Origin: Porticoccaceae bacterium
Lineage (GTDB): Bacteria; Pseudomonadota; Gammaproteobacteria; Pseudomonadales; Porticoccaceae
Length of the DNA stretch: 64,000 nt
Direction: 5' to 3'
Assembly (NCBI GenBank): GCA_029250825.1
Contig: JAQXEN010000044.1
Location: 124,001-188,000, forward strand
Shown: positions 35,769 through 44,503 of the stretch, one piece after another
Layout: each line of letters opens with the position of its first letter
Numbering within the stretch: the first letter of the stretch is position 1
Program-made: the position numbers and the translations under genes
The notes under the pieces: model-generated
What the model was told of the DNA's origin: nothing
The model's input: the letters and a program-made list of their open reading frames with translations, nothing else
Databases searched by the model: none

Positions 35769-36343
35769 TATTAATGATTGATAACTATGACTCGTTTACC
35801 TATAACATTGTCCAGTATCTGGCTGAGCTAAAAGCCGATGTTCAGGTCTATCGCAATGATGAAATCAGCATTGCCGATATAGAGCGTTTGGCGCCAGAGA
35901 AGATTGTGATCTCTCCCGGCCCCTGCACACCCAATGAAGCGGGTATCTCCGTGGAGACCATCACGCATTTTGCCGGTCGCCTGCCAATTCTCGGAGTCTG
36001 TCTTGGGCACCAGAGTATCGCGCAGGCCTTTGGCGGCAAGATTGTTCGTGCCAAGCAGGTGATGCACGGTAAAACCTCGCCCATGCATCACAGTAATAGC
36101 GGCGTGTTTTCCGGCTTAACCAATCCCTTTGAAGCCACTCGCTATCACTCCTTGGTGATCGAGCAGAGCAGTCTGCCGAGCTGTCTTGAAATCACCGCCT
36201 GGACAGAAAATGCCGACGGCAGCATCGATGAAATTATGGGAGTGCGCCACAGGGAGCTGCCCATCGAAGGGGTACAGTTTCACCCTGAATCAATATTGAC
36301 CGAGCATGGCCACGACCTGCTGAATAATTTCCTCGAGGGTTAA
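35765..36343 (+). CDS. trpG: Anthranilate synthase component II (glutamine amidotransferase)
   Basis: Supplies ammonia from glutamine to TrpE. The 192-residue class I amidotransferase starts [14 protein letters not shown], has nucleophile Cys79 in [15 protein letters not shown], and the His-Glu pair in VQFHPESIL. The start overlaps the trpE stop (ATGA), and trpD follows after 2 bp. In some relatives the same subunit also serves PabB; no pabB is visible in the window. Confidence 0.97.
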   Translation: MILMIDNYDSFTYNIVQYLAELKADVQVYRNDEISIADIERLAPEKIVISPGPCTPNEAGISVETITHFAGRLPILGVCLGHQSIAQAFGGKIVRAKQVMHGKTSPMHHSNSGVFSGLTNPFEATRYHSLVIEQSSLPSCLEITAWTENADGSIDEIMGVRHRELPIEGVQFHPESILTEHGHDLLNNFLEG

Positions 36344-36345
36344 GC

Positions 36346-37383
36346 ATGGATATTAAACAGGCTTTAGATAGCGTTGTACTGGGCAAAAGTCTCTCGGCCT
36401 CAGAGATGCGTGATGTGATGCGTCAAATCATGACGGGCAACGCCACAGAAGCACAGATCGGAGGTTTCCTCGTTGCCCTGCGCATGAAAGGCGAGAGCAT
36501 CGATGAGATCGCCGGTGCCGTTGAAGTGATGCGTGAGCTGGCCACCGGCGTCAAAGTATCCGGTGAAGGTCTAGTGGATATCGTGGGTACTGGCGGCGAT
36601 GAGTCAAATCTCTTTAATGTCTCTACCGCCTCTACCTTTGTTGTGGCCGCAGCTGGTGGCTCTGTTGCTAAACATGGCAATCGCTCAGTGAGCAGCAATA
36701 GCGGTGCCGCCGATGTGCTTGAAGCCGCCGGAGTCAATTTGAATCTCAGCCCTGACCAAGTGGCGCTCTGCGTACAGGAATTGGGCGTTGGTTTTATGTT
36801 TGCGCCGGCTCATCACAGCGCCATGAAACATGCGATTGGCCCACGCCGCGAGCTGGGTCTGCGTACCATTTTTAATATCCTTGGGCCGATGACCAATCCT
36901 GCAGGTGTCACTCGGCAGCTTATTGGCGTCTATGATCAGGCCCTCTGTAAACCTATGGCTGAAGTACTCGGACGTCTGGGTGCTGACCACATCATGGTGG
37001 TGCACTCCGCCGATGGTCTCGATGAAATTAGTATTGCCACGGAAACTGCAGTGGCAGAATATAAAGACGGTCTTGTTCGGGAATACAGCATTGCCCCTGA
37101 AGACTTTACGCTAGAGCGTCAGAGTCTTGACGGCCTCAATGTAGACAATGCCGAGCAGTCCCTAGCACTGATTGTGGATGCGCTGGGCAAGCAGGCCACT
37201 GCCAGTGGTCTAAAAGCTGCCGATTTAATCGCCCTCAATGCCGGTGCCGCACTTTATGTAGCGGGTTGTGCCGAGAGTATTAAAGAGGGCGTTGCCATGG
37301 CCCAGGATGCCATAGGCGCAGGATTAGCTCGGGCTAAACTAACTGATCTGGGGACTTTTACTCAGGTCCAGCAAGACGCCTAA
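36346..37383 (+). CDS. trpD: Anthranilate phosphoribosyltransferase
   Basis: Transfers phosphoribosyl from PRPP to anthranilate. The 345-residue protein shows [17 protein letters not shown] (PRPP and metal site), [19 protein letters not shown], and the metal-binding DGLDEIS. Stand-alone, not fused with TrpG. Tight spacing on both sides places it within trpEGDC. Confidence 0.98.
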   Translation: MDIKQALDSVVLGKSLSASEMRDVMRQIMTGNATEAQIGGFLVALRMKGESIDEIAGAVEVMRELATGVKVSGEGLVDIVGTGGDESNLFNVSTASTFVVAAAGGSVAKHGNRSVSSNSGAADVLEAAGVNLNLSPDQVALCVQELGVGFMFAPAHHSAMKHAIGPRRELGLRTIFNILGPMTNPAGVTRQLIGVYDQALCKPMAEVLGRLGADHIMVVHSADGLDEISIATETAVAEYKDGLVREYSIAPEDFTLERQSLDGLNVDNAEQSLALIVDALGKQATASGLKAADLIALNAGAALYVAGCAESIKEGVAMAQDAIGAGLARAKLTDLGTFTQVQQDA

Positions 37384-37401
37384 AAACAATGAGAAATTAA
37401 A

Positions 37402-38202
37402 ATGAGCTCAGATACACCGACAATCTTAAAAAAAATCCTCGCCCGCAAGCACGAAGAGATTGCCGAGCGCAGCGCGCTGGTGTCGATAGCCCAGTTAATT
37501 GAAAAAGCCCAGTCCGCAGAATCGCCCAGAGGGTTTGCCGCAGCACTGGCGGCCAAACTTGCCGCCGGTCAATCTGCAGTGATTGCAGAAATCAAAAAAG
37601 CCTCTCCGAGCAAAGGGGTTATTCGTGAAGACTTTGATCCAGCCGCCATCGCTGAGAGTTATGAGCAGGGTGGCGCCGCCTGTCTGTCGGTGCTCACCGA
37701 TGTGGATTTCTTTCAGGGCGCAGATGACTATTTACAGATGGCACGCGAGGCCACACAACTGCCGGTAATCCGCAAAGATTTTATTATCGATGATTATCAG
37801 GTTTATGAAGCGCGGGCTATGAGTGCAGACTGTATTCTATTGATTGTCTCGGCATTAACCGAACAGCAGCTGACTCACCTGCATGAGTTGGCGCAGTCTC
37901 TGGGTATGGATGTACTGATTGAAGTGCATGATGGCGCAGAGTTGGAAATCGCCCTAAAGCTGGACAACCCAATGGTTGGCATTAATAACCGCAACCTGCA
38001 CAGCTTTGAAGTGACCCTCGACAACACCTATCAACTGCTGGACAAAATCCCCGCCGGTAAAATCGTTATCACCGAGAGCGGCATACACAGCAGCGACGAT
38101 GTTGCCGCCATGCGCGCGCGCAATGTGAACAGTTTTTTGGTGGGCGAAGCGTTTATGCGCAGTGAAGAGCCGGGCCAGCGACTGGCGGAGATGTTTAGTT
38201 AA
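37402..38202 (+). CDS. trpC: Indole-3-glycerol-phosphate synthase
   Basis: Closes the indole ring from CdRP. The 266-residue TIM barrel has the catalytic segment [42 protein letters not shown] and [10 protein letters not shown]. No fused TrpF domain. It is the last gene of trpEGDC; trpF and trpBA are not in the window. It converges with the next gene, 24 bp away. Confidence 0.97.
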   Translation: MSSDTPTILKKILARKHEEIAERSALVSIAQLIEKAQSAESPRGFAAALAAKLAAGQSAVIAEIKKASPSKGVIREDFDPAAIAESYEQGGAACLSVLTDVDFFQGADDYLQMAREATQLPVIRKDFIIDDYQVYEARAMSADCILLIVSALTEQQLTHLHELAQSLGMDVLIEVHDGAELEIALKLDNPMVGINNRNLHSFEVTLDNTYQLLDKIPAGKIVITESGIHSSDDVAAMRARNVNSFLVGEAFMRSEEPGQRLAEMFS

Positions 38203-38226
38203 GGGTAAAAATCCTAAGAAATTTTG

Positions 38227-38718
38227 TTAGATATCTAATGTGACTTGCCAGTAGCCGACATCATGCCATGCGCCAAACTTATAGCCGACTTCGCTAAAAT
38301 GAGCTATTTTGGTCATTCCAAATTTTTCATGTAGGCGGCAGCTAGCGGGATTGGGAAGTGTGACTCCTCCTATCACAACATGGAATGAAAGTTCTTTTAG
38401 GCGTTTAAAGAGAGCCTGGTAGAGTAAAGTTCCAAGGCCCTTCGCGCAGTATTTCGGGGATAAGTAAACGCTCACTTCTACGGTATTTCTGTACGCTCCC
38501 CTTTTGTTCCAGTGGTCCGCACAGGCATAGCCCAAAATTTCTTTGTTCTCCTCAACAATAAACCAAGGAAGACCCGCTGACGTTATCTTCTTCACCCTTT
38601 GTTCTATCTGTTCTCGTGAAAGGGGGGCTTCTTCAAAGCTGATCACCGTATTAGCTATATAGTAATTATAGATATCGGCTACAGCATTGAGGTCATCGGG
38701 TTCAATTGGGCGAATCAT
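38227..38718 (-). CDS. GNAT N-acetyltransferase, phosphinothricin acetyltransferase-like
   Basis: A 163-residue GNAT enzyme: IRPIEPDDLNAVADIYNYYI at the N-terminus, ISFEEAPLS, the acetyl-CoA loop segment YLSPKYCAKGLGTLLYQAL, and C-terminal FGMTKIAHFSEVGYKFGAW. This is the Pat/YncA subgroup, which acetylates amino-acid analogues or methionine derivatives; the true substrate is unknown. Codon use looks more AT-rich than that of its neighbours. It is inserted between trpC and vfr, which adjoin in Pseudomonas, so a recent arrival is possible. Confidence 0.85.
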   Translation of the reverse strand: MIRPIEPDDLNAVADIYNYYIANTVISFEEAPLSREQIEQRVKKITSAGLPWFIVEENKEILGYACADHWNKRGAYRNTVEVSVYLSPKYCAKGLGTLLYQALFKRLKELSFHVVIGGVTLPNPASCRLHEKFGMTKIAHFSEVGYKFGAWHDVGYWQVTLDI

Positions 38719-38742
38719 TGTTAAAAAAACTCTAGTGAGATC

Positions 38743-39378
38743 TTAGCGAGTGCCAAACACCACCATAGTCTTGCCGGACACATTAACCAACCCCTGCGTC
38801 TCAAGCTCTTTGAGTACACGCCCAACCATCTCTCGGGAACAGCCAACAATGCGACCGATCTCCTGACGTGTAATCTTGATTTGCATGCCATCTGGATGGG
38901 TCATGGCATCCGGTTCTTTACAGAGGTCTAGCAGTGTTCTCGCCACTCGCCCGGTGACATCAAGGAAGGCCAAATCCCTAACTTTGCGCGTGGTGTCTCT
39001 GAGGCGTTGAGCGACCTGCTTGCTGATAGCGAACAGAAATGCGGGATATTTATTGCTCAGCTCAATAAATTTTGCGTAGCTGATCTCTCCCACTTCACAT
39101 TCAGTTTTAGTGCGGATCCAAGCGCTGCGATGCTCTTGGTCGAAGAGGCCCATTTCACCAAAAAAATCTCCCGGATTGAGATAGGCGAGAATGATCTCTT
39201 TGCCGTCACTGTCATCTTCAATCATCACTGTGACCGAACCCTTGATAATATAATAAAGGGTATCGCCGTGATCACCGGCGTAGATTATGGTGCTTTTCGC
39301 CGGATAGCGGCGTCTGTGGCAGTGGGATAAAAACTCTTCCACATTTTCAATATGTGGTGTCAGAGGTGCAGGCGCCAA
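38743..39378 (-). CDS. vfr: cAMP-responsive regulator Vfr/Crp
   Basis: A 211-residue CRP-family regulator, very close to Pseudomonas Vfr. The cNMP-binding fold has [20 protein letters not shown] (phosphate-binding loop with Arg and Ser). The C-terminal helix-turn-helix [20 protein letters not shown] is nearly invariant, predicting CRP-like TGTGA-N6-TCACA sites. It starts with TTG at 39378, supported by GGAG 8 nt upstream; no ATG or GTG fits the family N-terminus. In Pseudomonas Vfr controls virulence and type IV pilus functions; an equivalent role here is inferred. Confidence 0.95.
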   Translation of the reverse strand: MAPAPLTPHIENVEEFLSHCHRRRYPAKSTIIYAGDHGDTLYYIIKGSVTVMIEDDSDGKEIILAYLNPGDFFGEMGLFDQEHRSAWIRTKTECEVGEISYAKFIELSNKYPAFLFAISKQVAQRLRDTTRKVRDLAFLDVTGRVARTLLDLCKEPDAMTHPDGMQIKITRQEIGRIVGCSREMVGRVLKELETQGLVNVSGKTMVVFGTR

Positions 39379-39531
39379 TTTGTTTCTCCATTTACAAGTT
39401 TAGCAACATGCCGCTTTATATACTGTTTATCTGCGACTCCTGAATTTAATAGTAGTCAAAAAAAAATACTCGCGAGTAAAATTTGCAGTGACCCTATGGT
39501 AATCTTTGCGCTTCCGAAAATGAGGCTAGTT

Positions 39532-39951
39532 ATGAAGGCGACAATTAAGTGGGTAGACGGCGTGATGTTTCTCGGCGAATCTGGCAGTGGCCACTCTGTG
39601 GTGATGGATGGCGCTGAAAGTCAGGGTGGTCGCAATATGGGTGTTCGACCAATGGAGATGCTGTTGCTGGGGCTAGGTGGCTGCGCTTCATTCGATGTAA
39701 TGAGCATGCTCGCCAAGAGTCGTCAGCAGGTGACCGATTGTCGCACTGAGATCGAAGCGGTGCGAGTTGATGCTGTGCCGGCGGTCTTCAGCAAGATTCA
39801 TCTGCGCTTTGTAGTTACTGGAACCAGCCTTAAAGAGAGTCAGGTTAAGCGCGCCGTGGAGTTGTCGGCTGAGAAGTATTGCTCGGCGTCGATAATGCTC
39901 GCCGCTGCTGGGGTTGAAATGACCCATAGCTATGAGGTGGTCGAGGCCTGA
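39532..39951 (+). CDS. OsmC family protein (YhfA-like)
   Basis: A 139-residue OsmC-fold protein with the family layout PMEMLLLGLGGCASFDVMSM (first reactive Cys) and SAEKYCSASIMLAA (second Cys), the pair that reduces organic peroxides in characterised members. ATG 39532 is chosen because GAGG lies 6 nt upstream. It is divergent from vfr, as in Pseudomonas, where vfr and an osmC gene also adjoin. True substrate uncertain for this subgroup. Confidence 0.9.
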   Translation: MKATIKWVDGVMFLGESGSGHSVVMDGAESQGGRNMGVRPMEMLLLGLGGCASFDVMSMLAKSRQQVTDCRTEIEAVRVDAVPAVFSKIHLRFVVTGTSLKESQVKRAVELSAEKYCSASIMLAAAGVEMTHSYEVVEA

Positions 39952-39991
39952 TCTGGCAGTTTCAGGAATATCTCTGGGGCTAAATTCGAGA

Positions 39992-40116
39992 CAAAAAAAA
40001 GGAGCCCAAAGGTGGGCTCCTAAAAATTCCTGAGAAAGTCTCAAAGGAAGGGGTAGGGGTAAAACGGTGTAAGACCTGCTAGGCAGCAAATCTTTAAAAC
40101 TCTGTGCAACTTCTAT
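39992..40116 (-). ncRNA. Candidate small RNA, about 125 nt
   Basis: A minus-strand transcript would start near 40116 from a good promoter and end at a terminator: GGAGCCCA (40001-40008) pairs with TGGGCTCC (40013-40020), followed on the minus strand by eight T's (39993-40000). The RNA has a C-rich open stretch (ACCCCTACCCCTTCC, from about 40062), a small hairpin (TGAGA/TCTCA), a U-rich stretch and the terminator. No ATG frame and no SD occur in it. Its 3' half resembles the 3' end of the neighbouring small-gene unit. The U8 tail suits Hfq binding. Not recognised as a known RNA family. Confidence 0.6.
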
Positions 40117-40122
40117 ACACAT

Positions 40123-40151
40123 ATAATAGAAATCTGCCTCCCATACTGCAA
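40123..40151 (-). promoter_or_regulatory. Promoter of the candidate small RNA
   Basis: The minus strand reads TTGCAG (40146-40151), 17 bp, TATTAT (40123-40128). The -35 box touches the end of the 45-bp upstream element shared with the small-gene promoter. Confidence 0.6.
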
Positions 40152-40193
40152 ATGCATTGTTTGCATCTTAGTCATACCATTTTGTAATAACCT
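40149..40193. promoter_or_regulatory. Upstream activator-type element, copy 1
   Basis: It begins with CAAATGCATTGTTTGCAT and ends with ATACCATTTTGTAATAACCT. The second part contains a T-N11-A dyad (ATTAC...GTAT on the minus strand), as in LysR-type binding sites. Relative to the predicted start it covers about -35 to -77. It matches copy 2 at 40551-40594 in both blocks, with a variable 7-bp middle. Confidence 0.6.
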
Positions 40194-40271
40194 TGTTTTA
40201 CAAGCTGCGAAGGCAATAGGCTCGAATATTTGCCATGGTCTAGGCCACTGAGCAGATAGAGTTTTTTAAGA

Positions 40272-40301
40272 TAAAAAAAAGGGGCCCTAGGATGGGCCCC
40301 T
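40272..40301 (-). terminator. Rho-independent terminator of the 40-residue peptide gene
   Basis: GGGGCCC (40281-40287) pairs with GGGCCCC (40294-40300); the minus strand then runs into eight T's (40273-40280). It is similar in form and flanking sequence to the terminator at 39993-40020. Confidence 0.85.
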
Positions 40302-40354
40302 ATAAAAGAATCCTATAGCAAGGATTAAGAGGGGTTTGGTGCGAAGCCGCTGAT

Positions 40355-40477
40355 TTAGTGGGTCAGCGTCTTATCGGAAGCTTTGAGTTTTGGTGCTTTA
40401 ACGTTCGCGAAGTCGTCTTTCGCAATTGCAGCACCCGCTAATCCAGTGAATCCGATCAGTATGTATACGAGTGTCAT
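40355..40477 (-). CDS. 40-residue secreted or membrane peptide
   Basis: ATG at 40477, TAA at 40355, with GGAG 8 nt before the ATG. The product starts MTLVYILIGFTGLAGAAIA, a hydrophobic signal-like segment with a plausible cleavage site after AIA, followed by a 21-residue hydrophilic tail rich in Lys and Asp and ending DKTLTH. It has its own promoter, a leader of about 40 nt and a terminator, so it looks like a real single-gene unit. No family is recognised. It is divergent from the LysR-type gene, which probably controls it. Confidence 0.65.
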   Translation of the reverse strand: MTLVYILIGFTGLAGAAIAKDDFANVKAPKLKASDKTLTH

Positions 40478-40524
40478 GGTCTATCTCCGTGTGTTTATGG
40501 GCAGTTCGTTGCCCTATGTGTGAC

Positions 40525-40553
40525 AATATACGCAGGCCTATGTCATAATCCAA
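40525..40553 (-). promoter_or_regulatory. Promoter of the 40-residue peptide gene
   Basis: The minus strand reads TTGGAT (40548-40553), 17 bp, TATATT (40525-40530); predicted start near 40518. Same geometry as the small-RNA promoter. Confidence 0.6.
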
Positions 40554-40594
40554 ATGCATTGTTCGCATTATTTATATACCAAATTGTAATGACC
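40551..40594. promoter_or_regulatory. Upstream activator-type element, copy 2
   Basis: It begins with CAAATGCATTGTTCGCAT and ends with ATACCAAATTGTAATGACCT, matching copy 1 at 40149-40193. It lies between the small gene and the LysR-type gene, ending 12 bp before the latter's ATG, so a bound regulator would also cover its own promoter or ribosome-binding region. Confidence 0.6.
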
Positions 40595-40606
40595 TAAAGG
40601 TAACCC

Positions 40607-41581
40607 ATGAATCTGCAAAAGTTATCACGCCTAGACCTCAATCTATTGGTTGCACTTCAGGCTCTGCTAGAAGAAAAAAGCGTAACCCGCGCGGCCCAGC
40701 GCCTGTTTATTACCCAGCCAGCCATGAGCAGAGTGTTACAGCGTCTGCGCCAGCAGCTGGATGACCCGCTGTTTACCCGCACCGGGAATATATTGGTCCC
40801 GACCCCCAAAGCGGAAGAATTACAGCTCAGATTGCCGATGTTGCTAGATGGTATTCTCGATATGGTCACTGATGGTGAGTTTGATCCGGCCAGTTATGTT
40901 GGTGAGATCACTATCGCTATCCCTGAATTTATTGCTATCTCTCTGGCATCGCAGTTGACTGCCCTGTTAAATAAATACGCTCCGGGAGTAATTCTGTCGA
41001 TCTCCAGTGAAACGGATTCTGTCGCCGGGGAGCTGTCGGCGGGGGTGCTGGATTTTGCCATCGATATAAAACGGGATATAACTGCTGAGGTGACCACTCG
41101 GCACTTGGCGATTTTCAGTCCTTCGATCTGGATGCGCGAGGGTCACCCGCTGGCTAAAAAAAGTCGTGTGACTCTAGATGAGATTCTTCAATATCCCTAC
41201 GTGCAGTACTATTTGCTGATTGCAAAGCGGGTAAGTGCTCGCACTGACGCGCGTTTTGATCGAGCTTTGCGGGAGCAGGGGCGTTATCGTTCCAAGGCGA
41301 TGGTCACTAATCAGCTAATGACGGCAATCGAAACCATCTGTGCATCGGATTGCTTAATGGTATCGGCGAAGTTTGGTTCTGGTATGGAGCGGGAACTCTA
41401 TCGGATTGTCACCAAAGCCTATCCGGATGATCTTCCCCACGAGGGCACAGTTCCCTTGGTGCTACTACAGCACAAGCGCACTCTGGGTTCGCCAATTCAT
41501 CAGTGGTTGTCGGAGAAAATTGTCGACTTGGCACGGGATATGGAAAATCCTCACGAGCCTCAGTCAATGCTCTTTGATTGA
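40607..41581 (+). CDS. LysR-type transcriptional regulator
   Basis: A 324-residue LTTR. The N-terminal winged helix is LDLNLLVALQALLEEKSVTR followed by AAQRLFITQPAMSRVLQRLR, with DPLFTRTGNILVPTPKAEEL typical of the LeuO/NodD/NahR branch. The C-terminal part is a periplasmic-binding-protein-like effector domain; ligand unknown. AAGG precedes the ATG by about 8 nt. It is divergent from the 40-residue peptide gene and shares a 130-bp control region with it. Auto-repression and activation of the two adjacent small transcripts are inferred from site positions. Confidence 0.92.
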   Translation: MNLQKLSRLDLNLLVALQALLEEKSVTRAAQRLFITQPAMSRVLQRLRQQLDDPLFTRTGNILVPTPKAEELQLRLPMLLDGILDMVTDGEFDPASYVGEITIAIPEFIAISLASQLTALLNKYAPGVILSISSETDSVAGELSAGVLDFAIDIKRDITAEVTTRHLAIFSPSIWMREGHPLAKKSRVTLDEILQYPYVQYYLLIAKRVSARTDARFDRALREQGRYRSKAMVTNQLMTAIETICASDCLMVSAKFGSGMERELYRIVTKAYPDDLPHEGTVPLVLLQHKRTLGSPIHQWLSEKIVDLARDMENPHEPQSMLFD

Positions 41582-41587
41582 GAGCCG

Positions 41588-42238
41588 TTAGAGTCGATAA
41601 CTGCTTGCAGTCATAGCCCCGGAAACCAATGTCATCAATTTCTTAACCGGTTTTGGGAAGGGATAGCCGCCGGCATTTAGGGCGCTTTCGGCATGATGTT
41701 TCTCATCTACCAGCATTTGCTCAATCACCGCGCGGCTTTTGTGATCATCTTCCGGTAGCTGGTCTAAATGTTCTTGCAGATGGTTGCACACCTGCTCTTC
41801 GGTAGCGGCAACAAACCCAAGGCTCAACTTGTCGCTAATTAAGCCCGCAGCGGCACCAAGACCAAAAGACGCGGCATACCAAACCGGATTTAGTAGGCTG
41901 GTTCGGCCATCGAGCTGATCAATCCGCTCTTCGCACCAAGCCAAATGATCAATTTCTTCGGCAGCAGCCTCTTCCATCTGCTGGCCCACTTCAGGGAGCT
42001 TGGCGGTCAGCGCCTGACCCTGATAGAGCGCTTGAGCGCAAACTTCACCGGCATGATTAACACGCATTAAGCCCACTGCATGTTTGCGTTCTTGCTCAGT
42101 CAAGTCACCCTCGGTGGCATCTTTGGCCGGCGAACCTCGCTGTGGCGCTGGGGCGCTGCCAGCAATTGTGCGCAGAGCTTGGTCCGCCTGAACAATAAAC
42201 TGGTCAAATACAGAAAGTGTTGGCTTTGACTGGGACAT
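41588..42238 (-). CDS. coq7: 3-demethoxyubiquinol 3-hydroxylase
   Basis: Di-iron monooxygenase that adds the C6 hydroxyl in ubiquinone synthesis. The 216 residues carry the two helical iron-binding repeats, including [27 protein letters not shown] and [14 protein letters not shown] 42238 ([14 protein letters not shown]) matches the Pseudomonas length (215); an upstream in-frame start is ignored. In Pseudomonas coq7 also lies near vfr and osmC. It converges with the LysR-type gene, 6 bp between stops. Confidence 0.95.
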   Translation of the reverse strand: MSQSKPTLSVFDQFIVQADQALRTIAGSAPAPQRGSPAKDATEGDLTEQERKHAVGLMRVNHAGEVCAQALYQGQALTAKLPEVGQQMEEAAAEEIDHLAWCEERIDQLDGRTSLLNPVWYAASFGLGAAAGLISDKLSLGFVAATEEQVCNHLQEHLDQLPEDDHKSRAVIEQMLVDEKHHAESALNAGGYPFPKPVKKLMTLVSGAMTASSYRL

Positions 42239-42321
42239 AAAGGATCTTCTCAAGAGTGTATTGGCTTTATCGACATTAACCATTAGTCAGAACTGTAGTG
42301 ACTTTGGCTGCGCTTGTCTAA

Positions 42322-43053
42322 TTATACGGCGCTGCCAGTGGAGTCAGTTTTCTTGATGAAGATAAACGGCAGGTAAAACAGCGCAAAGAAAACCATCGCC
42401 ACCATTTCGGCCACCAGAATATACAGTGGCCAAGGCCCAAATAGATCGAGAATCGATGCATTGCCTGGCTTGCTCACCAGATAAAAGTAGTTGGCATCCA
42501 TCAGCAGATTTAATCCATAGAGAGCAATGGAATAGACATTTACCCAGGCAAAGGTAATCACAACCCCCTTGAGCCGCGGATACATCTGAAAGGCAAAAAT
42601 ATTATGGATTACCAGCACTACGAGACCGCCGTGGACGATCCAGTATTTAAAAAACTCATTACTGGGAAAGCCAATATAGAGATCCGGCGTCAGCATCGCC
42701 TGCACTGTGCCCGCCATAATAAGAAAATAGAGTACTTCGAGGCGGCGTTGATTGGGACGCCAAAATAGCAGGGGCGCTAATATGGCAAATAGATTACACA
42801 GGGATATGGGCAGATCGATCAAAAGATTAAAGCGATCAAAATAGATTTTGATGGCACTAAACAGAGCCACTGTGATTACTAGGAAGATCGAAATTATTCT
42901 GCTAAACAGGAGATTCTGCCTTGTATCGAAATTGCGGATTCCCCAGACCGTGGCCAGCATACAGAGGCCAAACACTATCAGAGCGCCGAGATGTTGTCCG
43001 CCAAATGCCTGAAACTCAATCTCAACGCTGAGAAATTGCTGCCACAAAGTCAT
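42322..43053 (-). CDS. TIGR02206 (YwaF-like) integral membrane protein
   Basis: A 243-residue protein with about seven hydrophobic segments. The family core is recognisable in LPISLCNLFAILAPL, the FFKYWIVHGGL histidine segment and DLFGPWPLYILVAEM. No biochemical function is established for the family. ATG 43053 starts just after the purD stop, so it is probably co-transcribed with purD; an earlier in-frame start overlaps purD. Confidence 0.8.
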   Translation of the reverse strand: MTLWQQFLSVEIEFQAFGGQHLGALIVFGLCMLATVWGIRNFDTRQNLLFSRIISIFLVITVALFSAIKIYFDRFNLLIDLPISLCNLFAILAPLLFWRPNQRRLEVLYFLIMAGTVQAMLTPDLYIGFPSNEFFKYWIVHGGLVVLVIHNIFAFQMYPRLKGVVITFAWVNVYSIALYGLNLLMDANYFYLVSKPGNASILDLFGPWPLYILVAEMVAMVFFALFYLPFIFIKKTDSTGSAV

Positions 43054-43060
43054 TGCACTA

Positions 43061-44350
43061 TTAACCCTGCTGCTCGCGCTCGATGGCGCGCCAAGCAATA
43101 TCGGTACGTTTGTAGATATCCTTAAACTTTATACCCGCAGCCAACTCATAGGCCGCTTGCTGAGCTTCGGCTACCGTATTGCCCAGTGCTGTGGCGCAGA
43201 GTACACGGCCGCCATTGGTGACAATCTGGCCATCTTTGATCGCCGTCCCGGCGTGGAATACTTTCGCGCTAGCGGTGCTGGCGGTCTCGAGACCAGTGAT
43301 TGCATCGCCTTTTGAATAGGCGGCGGGATAGCCTCCGGCTGCCAGCACAATACCGACTGCCGGGCGGGAATCCCAATTTGCCTGCTGTGAGTCCAAGGCG
43401 CCATCCAGTGCCCCTAGACAGTGGCTCACTAAGTCCGATTTAAGCCGCATCAAAATGGGCTGCGTTTCGGGATCGCCAAAGCGGCAGTTATACTCAATCA
43501 CCTTGGGGGTACCGTCCGCCATGATCATCAGGCCGGCATACAAAAAGCCGGTGTAATCATTGCCTTCATCCGCCATACCCTTAACGGTTGGATAAATCAC
43601 TTCATCCATTATGCGCTGATAAATAACATCGTTGACCACTGGCGCTGGAGAATAGGCTCCCATACCACCGGTGTTGGGGCCGCTGTCGCCGTCCCCTGCA
43701 CGTTTGTGGTCCTGACTTGTGGCCATAGGCAGGACATTTTTTCCGTCAACCATAACAATAAAGCTAGCTTCTTCACCGTCGAGGAACTCTTCAATCACTA
43801 CCCGATGCCCGGCTTCGCCGAAGGCATTGCCGGCGAGCATATCTTTAACCGCCGCCTCAGCTTCTGCCATGGTCATTGCCACAATTACTCCTTTGCCCGC
43901 AGCCAGACCATCTGCCTTGATAACAATGGGCGCACCGACCTTTTGCAGATAAGCCATAGCTTCATTTATATCGGTGAAATTTTGGTAAAAGCCGGTGGGA
44001 ATATTTTGGCGCAACAAAAAATCTTTAGTAAAGGCTTTGGATCCTTCAAGCTGCGCCGCGCCTTTGGATGGGCCAAAGATCGGCAACTCGCGCTGATTAA
44101 AGTAGTCAACAATACCGTCCACCAGTGGTTGCTCGGGGCCGACAATGGTCAGCCCAATATTGTTGTTGGCGGCGAAATCCGCCAGTGCTGCAAAGTCATC
44201 AATCGGCAGGGCAATATTTTCTACCTTAGCTTCTCTGGCGCTGCCAGCATTGCCTGGTGCCACATAGACAGTTGCCACATCGCTGCTCTGCGCCGCTTTC
44301 CATGCCAGAGCGTGTTCACGCCCACCTGAGCCAATAACCAATACATTCAT
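43061..44350 (-). CDS. purD: Phosphoribosylamine--glycine ligase
   Basis: Second step of de novo purine synthesis. The 429-residue ATP-grasp enzyme starts MNVLVIGSGGREHALAW, has IKADGLAAGKGVIVAM and the central GDGDSGPNTGGMGAYSPAP, then EYNCRFGDPETQ with metal ligands. In Pseudomonas purD is next to purH; here a plus-strand photolyase lies between them. Confidence 0.97.
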   Translation of the reverse strand: MNVLVIGSGGREHALAWKAAQSSDVATVYVAPGNAGSAREAKVENIALPIDDFAALADFAANNNIGLTIVGPEQPLVDGIVDYFNQRELPIFGPSKGAAQLEGSKAFTKDFLLRQNIPTGFYQNFTDINEAMAYLQKVGAPIVIKADGLAAGKGVIVAMTMAEAEAAVKDMLAGNAFGEAGHRVVIEEFLDGEEASFIVMVDGKNVLPMATSQDHKRAGDGDSGPNTGGMGAYSPAPVVNDVIYQRIMDEVIYPTVKGMADEGNDYTGFLYAGLMIMADGTPKVIEYNCRFGDPETQPILMRLKSDLVSHCLGALDGALDSQQANWDSRPAVGIVLAAGGYPAAYSKGDAITGLETASTASAKVFHAGTAIKDGQIVTNGGRVLCATALGNTVAEAQQAAYELAAGIKFKDIYKRTDIAWRAIEREQQG

Positions 44351-44503
44351 TTGTCTAAATCCAAAGTCAAAAAATTAATGGCGCGATTGTAGCAGAGTAA
44401 ACCTGCAAATATGCTGTAATAGCGGTCTGAGTTAATTGCTGATTAGAGGATCTAGTCTGCGCCTGTAAGCCGTAAATAAATAATAAAAATAAAGGATTTC
44501 ACT

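Noticed and set aside
39688-40122. 144-codon minus-strand frame crossing the candidate small RNA and the OsmC gene
   Set aside because: It runs antisense through osmC, has no ribosome-binding site, and contains the terminator hairpin of the small RNA, so it is a chance frame.
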